DNA from: Halorussus aquaticus
Lineage (GTDB): Archaea > Halobacteriota > Halobacteria > Halobacteriales > Haladaptataceae
Direction of reading: 5' to 3'
Assembly (NCBI RefSeq): GCF_024218795.1
Contig: NZ_CP100400.1
Coordinates: 930,001 to 994,000 of the forward strand
DNA length: 64,000 nt
Part shown: piece after piece, positions 63,990 through 64,000 of the stretch
How the letters are laid out: each line of letters opens with the position of its first letter
How positions within the stretch are numbered: position 1 is the first letter of the stretch
The notes under the pieces: generated by a model
What the model saw: the letters and a program-made list of their open reading frames with translations, nothing else
The model's database searches: none
Told to the model about the DNA's origin: nothing
Program-made: the position numbers and the translations under genes

Positions 63990-64000
63990 GCTCGGTGGTA

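Overview
The window is chromosomal DNA of a halophilic archaeon (class Halobacteria). The evidence is the high-GC, strongly acidic proteome, start codons sitting about 25-30 nt behind TATA-like boxes (leaderless transcripts), the haloarchaeal rRNA operon order 16S-tRNA-Ala-23S-5S-tRNA-Cys, a PGF-CTERM surface protein, Tat-exported proteins and lipoproteins, and haloarchaeal regulator families. I cannot fix the genus from the sequence alone.

Host left arm (1-17,626): the end of a secreted PKD/PGF-CTERM protein; a XapX-type membrane protein; the succinate dehydrogenase operon sdhCDBA on the minus strand; a divergent pair made of an aspartoacylase-family hydrolase and a RimK-type ATP-grasp ligase fused to a RimB-like retropepsin domain; an AlkA-type DNA glycosylase; winged-helix regulators, one overlapping a membrane HalOD1 protein; an ABC-2 exporter; the remains of a copper P-type ATPase gene; a LolA-like lipoprotein; and a PQQ-type beta-propeller.

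rRNA operon (17,840-23,743): four tandem promoter-like boxes, 16S, tRNA-Ala(TGC), 23S, 5S and tRNA-Cys(GCA), with processing stems visible around 16S and 23S.

Integrated element (23,699-49,073; 25.3 kb): a perfect 46-bp copy of the tRNA-Cys 3' end occurs at both borders and a tyrosine integrase lies just inside the left one. From left to right it carries an integrase; a resolvase-like HTH protein next to a 32-bp iteron array; a winged-helix/nuclease-like protein; a non-coding stretch with eight CCACACCC/GGGTGTGG boxes; a 1032-aa SF3-type helicase with OB folds and an MCM-like winged helix; and an overlapping morphogenesis block. That block has small membrane proteins, a secreted protein, two Tat-exported C-terminally anchored surface proteins, a three-helix membrane protein and a P-loop ATPase. 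Its order recalls the spike/membrane protein/NTPase cluster of pleolipoviruses, with no capsid, portal or terminase gene. The right third holds many small genes including a TatA homologue, AbrB-type regulators, a serine recombinase, two tRNA-like structures and a restriction-modification system with two paralogous nuclease genes. Five transcription units share the same promoter box at a fixed distance from the predicted start, and TGTYAACG recurs 17 times, always on the plus strand. I read the element as a provirus of a membrane-enveloped haloarchaeal virus, or a plasmid-vesicle-like element, that exports its own surface proteins folded through Tat and supplies its own TatA.

Host right arm (49,074-64,000): 5-formyltetrahydrofolate cyclo-ligase with a Gfo/Idh/MocA oxidoreductase, trpS-endA, a Tat lipoprotein, a PAP2 phosphatase, a NucS-like zinc-finger protein, a HAD hydrolase, a Hel308-like helicase, a MATE exporter, a class II aldolase and a DUF378 protein.
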